From Limnohabitans sp. (GTDB lineage: Bacteria > Pseudomonadota > Gammaproteobacteria > Burkholderiales > Burkholderiaceae_C): a DNA stretch of 8,164 nucleotides. Position 1 is the stretch's first letter. Each line of letters opens with the position of its first letter. The stretch covers positions 1 through 8,164 of the forward strand of contig SHXP01000097.1 in the NCBI GenBank assembly GCA_009693225.1, in the 5' to 3' direction. The translations under genes were made by a program, and so were the position numbers. Of the stretch, positions 6,164 to 8,164 are shown in pieces. Below the pieces are notes generated by a model that was not told the origin of the DNA, ran no database searches, and saw only the letters and a list, made by a program, of their open reading frames with translations.

Positions 6164-7943
6164 GCGCCCGTCCTCGCCGCTAGAAAAGCGCCCTGGCTGG
6201 ACCAGCCGGTTGCCGGCCCATTGGCTGGAGCCCCGGGGTCAGTTTTACATGGTTTTTACGTTCTGCCTCTCCTTGATGAGCGGGGTGCTGGGCAGCCTGT
6301 CGCCTGACCCGGTCGACCGGCACAATGCACATGTGCTGAGCATGATCATCATGGCCATGGTGCTGCTTTATGCGGCGGGGCTACCGATGCGGTGGTGCCT
6401 CAACAGCGCCCTGACCTATGCTTTTTTTCACCTCGTACGCGAAGCCCTGCTGACCGGCGGTTTGTTTTCAAATTCGCTCAATTGGATGGTCATGTTGCCC
6501 ATGATTTCCCTGTTTCTGATCGGGTTTACCGATGGTATTTTCTGGTTGATGGTCTGCCTGCTGTGCCTGTTCGGCATGGCCTTAAGCGCCTGGCTGGGAT
6601 GGATTCCGGACACGTATGTGGCCACGCCGCAATTGCTGCGGCAAAACGCCTGGAACGATCTGGCTATCTGTATCTTCATGCTGTCGCTGCCCCTGATTTA
6701 CCACCGCATGTACCTGCGCAACCTGCGCCTGAGTGAAGAACGTCAAGCCCATTTGCTGCTCAAACGCACCGAATTCCTGCGCGCGCAGACCATCAAGGAC
6801 AATTTCGTCGCCATACTCAGCCATGAACTGCGCACACCGATGAACGCCATCATCGGTTTCAGTGACCTGCTACGCCAACATGTCAAACAGCGCCCGCGCG
6901 CCCTGGCATTGGCCGAACTGGTTCAGCAATCAAGCGATCACCTGATGACGGTCATTAATGATGTGCTTGATTTCTCTCAACTGCAACGCGGCCAGCTCAA
7001 AGTGCAGCACGAGCCGTTTAAACTCATGACCACCGTCCACGCCGCCTTCAATCTGTTCCAGCAGCGTGTCAACAGCATGCAGATCCGCTACAGCCTGGAG
7101 GCCTCGGGCACACTGCCGCAATGGGTGGTGTCTGACCGGCACCGGTTGATGCAAGTGCTGGTCAATCTGCTTGGCAATGCCATCAAATTCACCCACCAGG
7201 GGGCGGTCACATTGCGGGTCGAGCGAAACGATGAGCAGCTGGTGTTTTCCGTCACTGATACGGGCATCGGCATTGACGCGGCCCGGCTGGAAAAAATCTT
7301 TGAAAACTTCGAGCAAGCAACCAATGAAACCGCCTCGGCCTATGGCGGCAACGGGCTGGGTCTGGCCATCAGCCGCAACCTGGTCACCCTCCTCGGCGGA
7401 ACCATAGGCGTCGGCAGCCGCCCGGGCAGCGGCTCGCGCTTCTGGTTCAGCTTGCCGCTGGTGATTGCCGGCCCCCCGGCCTTACCGCACTTGAATGACT
7501 CGGGCAGCACCCAGCTGCAAACATTCGCGGTGCGCTTTCTGGTGGTCGACGACAGTGCGGTCAACCGCCTGCTGGCCTGTCAGGTGGTGAAAACCCACTG
7601 TCCCCAGGCGGTCACGGTGCAGGCAGGTAACGGGCAGGAAGCATTGGATGCCTTGCGCAAAAACAGCTTTGACATGGTGCTTATGGACATGCTCATGCCG
7701 GTGATGGACGGCATCGAAGCCACCCGCCGTCTGCGCACTGAATGGCCGGCGCCTCAACGAGATACGCCGGTGCTGGTGCTGACCGCCAATGTCAGCAGCG
7801 AAGACCACCAGCGTTGCGCCGATGTCGGGGCCAATGCGCTGGTGCTCAAGCCGTTTGAACGGCAACAATTGTGCACATTGATCGAAGAGCACTTGTTGCT
7901 GTCACCCGCGTTCCTGCAGCGATTGCAACTCAGGCGTAACTAA
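6156..7943 (+). CDS. Membrane hybrid histidine kinase (HisKA-HATPase-receiver), second of a tandem pair
   Basis: Sensor kinase of 595 residues, a paralogue of the preceding gene. About six membrane helices (near 28-48, 58-77, 83-103, 106-124, 127-147, 166-183), then a helical linker. HisKA follows with LSHELRTPMNAIIGF (His223). HATPase_c has NLLGNAIKFT (Asn341), DTGIGI (368-373), FENFEQ and GGNGLGL (397-403). The receiver has Asp465/Asp466, phospho-acceptor Asp511 in LMDMLMPVMDG, Thr543 and Lys565. All key residues are intact. The ATG at 6156 overlaps the previous stop by 8 bases (ATGGCTAA) and is preceded by AAGG about 6 bases upstream, a reasonable ribosome site, so the two kinases are probably translationally coupled. 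The N-terminal ~25 residues are basic and absent from kinase 1 as such. There is no HPt or output domain; a separate HPt and response regulator are needed. Confidence 0.93.
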   Translation: MAKRPSSPLEKRPGWTSRLPAHWLEPRGQFYMVFTFCLSLMSGVLGSLSPDPVDRHNAHVLSMIIMAMVLLYAAGLPMRWCLNSALTYAFFHLVREALLTGGLFSNSLNWMVMLPMISLFLIGFTDGIFWLMVCLLCLFGMALSAWLGWIPDTYVATPQLLRQNAWNDLAICIFMLSLPLIYHRMYLRNLRLSEERQAHLLLKRTEFLRAQTIKDNFVAILSHELRTPMNAIIGFSDLLRQHVKQRPRALALAELVQQSSDHLMTVINDVLDFSQLQRGQLKVQHEPFKLMTTVHAAFNLFQQRVNSMQIRYSLEASGTLPQWVVSDRHRLMQVLVNLLGNAIKFTHQGAVTLRVERNDEQLVFSVTDTGIGIDAARLEKIFENFEQATNETASAYGGNGLGLAISRNLVTLLGGTIGVGSRPGSGSRFWFSLPLVIAGPPALPHLNDSGSTQLQTFAVRFLVVDDSAVNRLLACQVVKTHCPQAVTVQAGNGQEALDALRKNSFDMVLMDMLMPVMDGIEATRRLRTEWPAPQRDTPVLVLTANVSSEDHQRCADVGANALVLKPFERQQLCTLIEEHLLLSPAFLQRLQLRRN

Positions 7944-8006
7944 AGCCTGGCGTTACACCGCCGAGTCCAAAATTGGAACACAGCCGTGACGGGCGCAGCA
8001 AGCGCT
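7944..8006. terminator. Convergent gap between kinase 2 and glcF; weak hairpins, terminator not certain
   Basis: Two convergent genes end here, 63 bases apart, so termination is expected for both strands. Two small inverted repeats are visible: GGCG-TTACAC-CGCC (about 7949-7962) and GCGC-AGCAA-GCGC (7993-8005). The stems are only about 4 base pairs and no T run of useful length follows on either strand. A near-palindrome, TCCAAAATTGGA, lies between them. Termination may be Rho-dependent. The call rests mostly on gene layout. Confidence 0.25.
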
Positions 8007-8164
8007 TCAGGCCAAAGCCGCGTCCAGCATTTCCACCCAATGCTTAACCGGCACTTGCGTGCCGCTTTGCAAATGCGTGATACAGCCGATGTTGGCGCTC
8101 AATATGGCCTGCGGTTGCATTTCGTTCAGATGGCCGAGCTTGCGGTCGCGCAATTCGGTGGCAA
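8007..8164 (-). CDS. glcF: Glycolate oxidase iron-sulfur subunit, C-terminal 51 residues (5' part outside window)
   Basis: On the minus strand an open frame enters from the window edge and stops at TGA (complement of 8007-8009). The visible protein includes ATELRDRKLGHL, ILSANIGCITHLQSGT and VPVKHWVEMLDAALA. The last two match the C-terminus of GlcF closely as I know it: the SANIGC-THLQSGT segment is part of the second CCG (cysteine-rich) domain, and the HW-E-LD-AL tail ends the protein. With GlcD and GlcE it oxidises glycolate to glyoxylate and passes electrons to the respiratory chain at the inner membrane. The N-terminal 4Fe-4S motifs are outside the window. The gene converges on kinase 2, so it is not part of that operon. 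LutA or GlpC are related alternatives, but the tail fits GlcF best. Confidence 0.85.
   Translation of the reverse strand, partial: ATELRDRKLGHLNEMQPQAILSANIGCITHLQSGTQVPVKHWVEMLDAALA

Overview
The window reads as chromosomal DNA of a GC-rich Gram-negative bacterium. The gene families fit a betaproteobacterium, for example Nitrosomonadales or Burkholderiales: stand-alone LplT, LutA/GlcF-type CCG protein, paired hybrid kinases. No rRNA or marker gene is present to prove this. Most of it is tightly packed coding sequence; only the first ~490 bases are non-coding or mobile.

Layout: (1) 1-154 is the right end of an IS30-family insertion sequence: the last 48 codons of its transposase, with the stop codon inside the terminal inverted repeat. 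(2) 155-487 has no convincing gene, but holds a long A/T-arm hairpin and an imperfect ~50-bp direct repeat. (3) 488-1582, minus strand, is a complete alanine racemase (alr). (4) 1583-1713 is a divergent intergenic region. (5) 1714-7943, plus strand, is a run of five close or overlapping genes: lplT (lysophospholipid transporter), a ten-helix EamA/DMT permease, a Cys-type glutathione peroxidase, and two membrane hybrid histidine kinases that overlap by 8 bases. (6) 8007-8164, minus strand, is the C-terminal end of a glycolate oxidase iron-sulfur subunit (glcF), converging on the second kinase.

Functionally, alr supplies D-alanine for peptidoglycan and lplT supports envelope phospholipid repair, so the divergent pair has an envelope theme. 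The peroxidase probably detoxifies (lipid) hydroperoxides. The kinases are the most interesting part. They are tandem paralogues with the same architecture (six membrane helices, HisKA, HATPase_c, receiver). Their key residues keep a constant +6 offset from the membrane motif to the phosphorylated His, and +7 from the N box to the receiver Lys. No HPt protein or DNA-binding response regulator is encoded in the window, so the phosphorelay must continue elsewhere. I did not find a clearly new defence, CRISPR or biosynthetic system; the twin-kinase module with its shared, unassigned membrane sensor is the best candidate for something undescribed.
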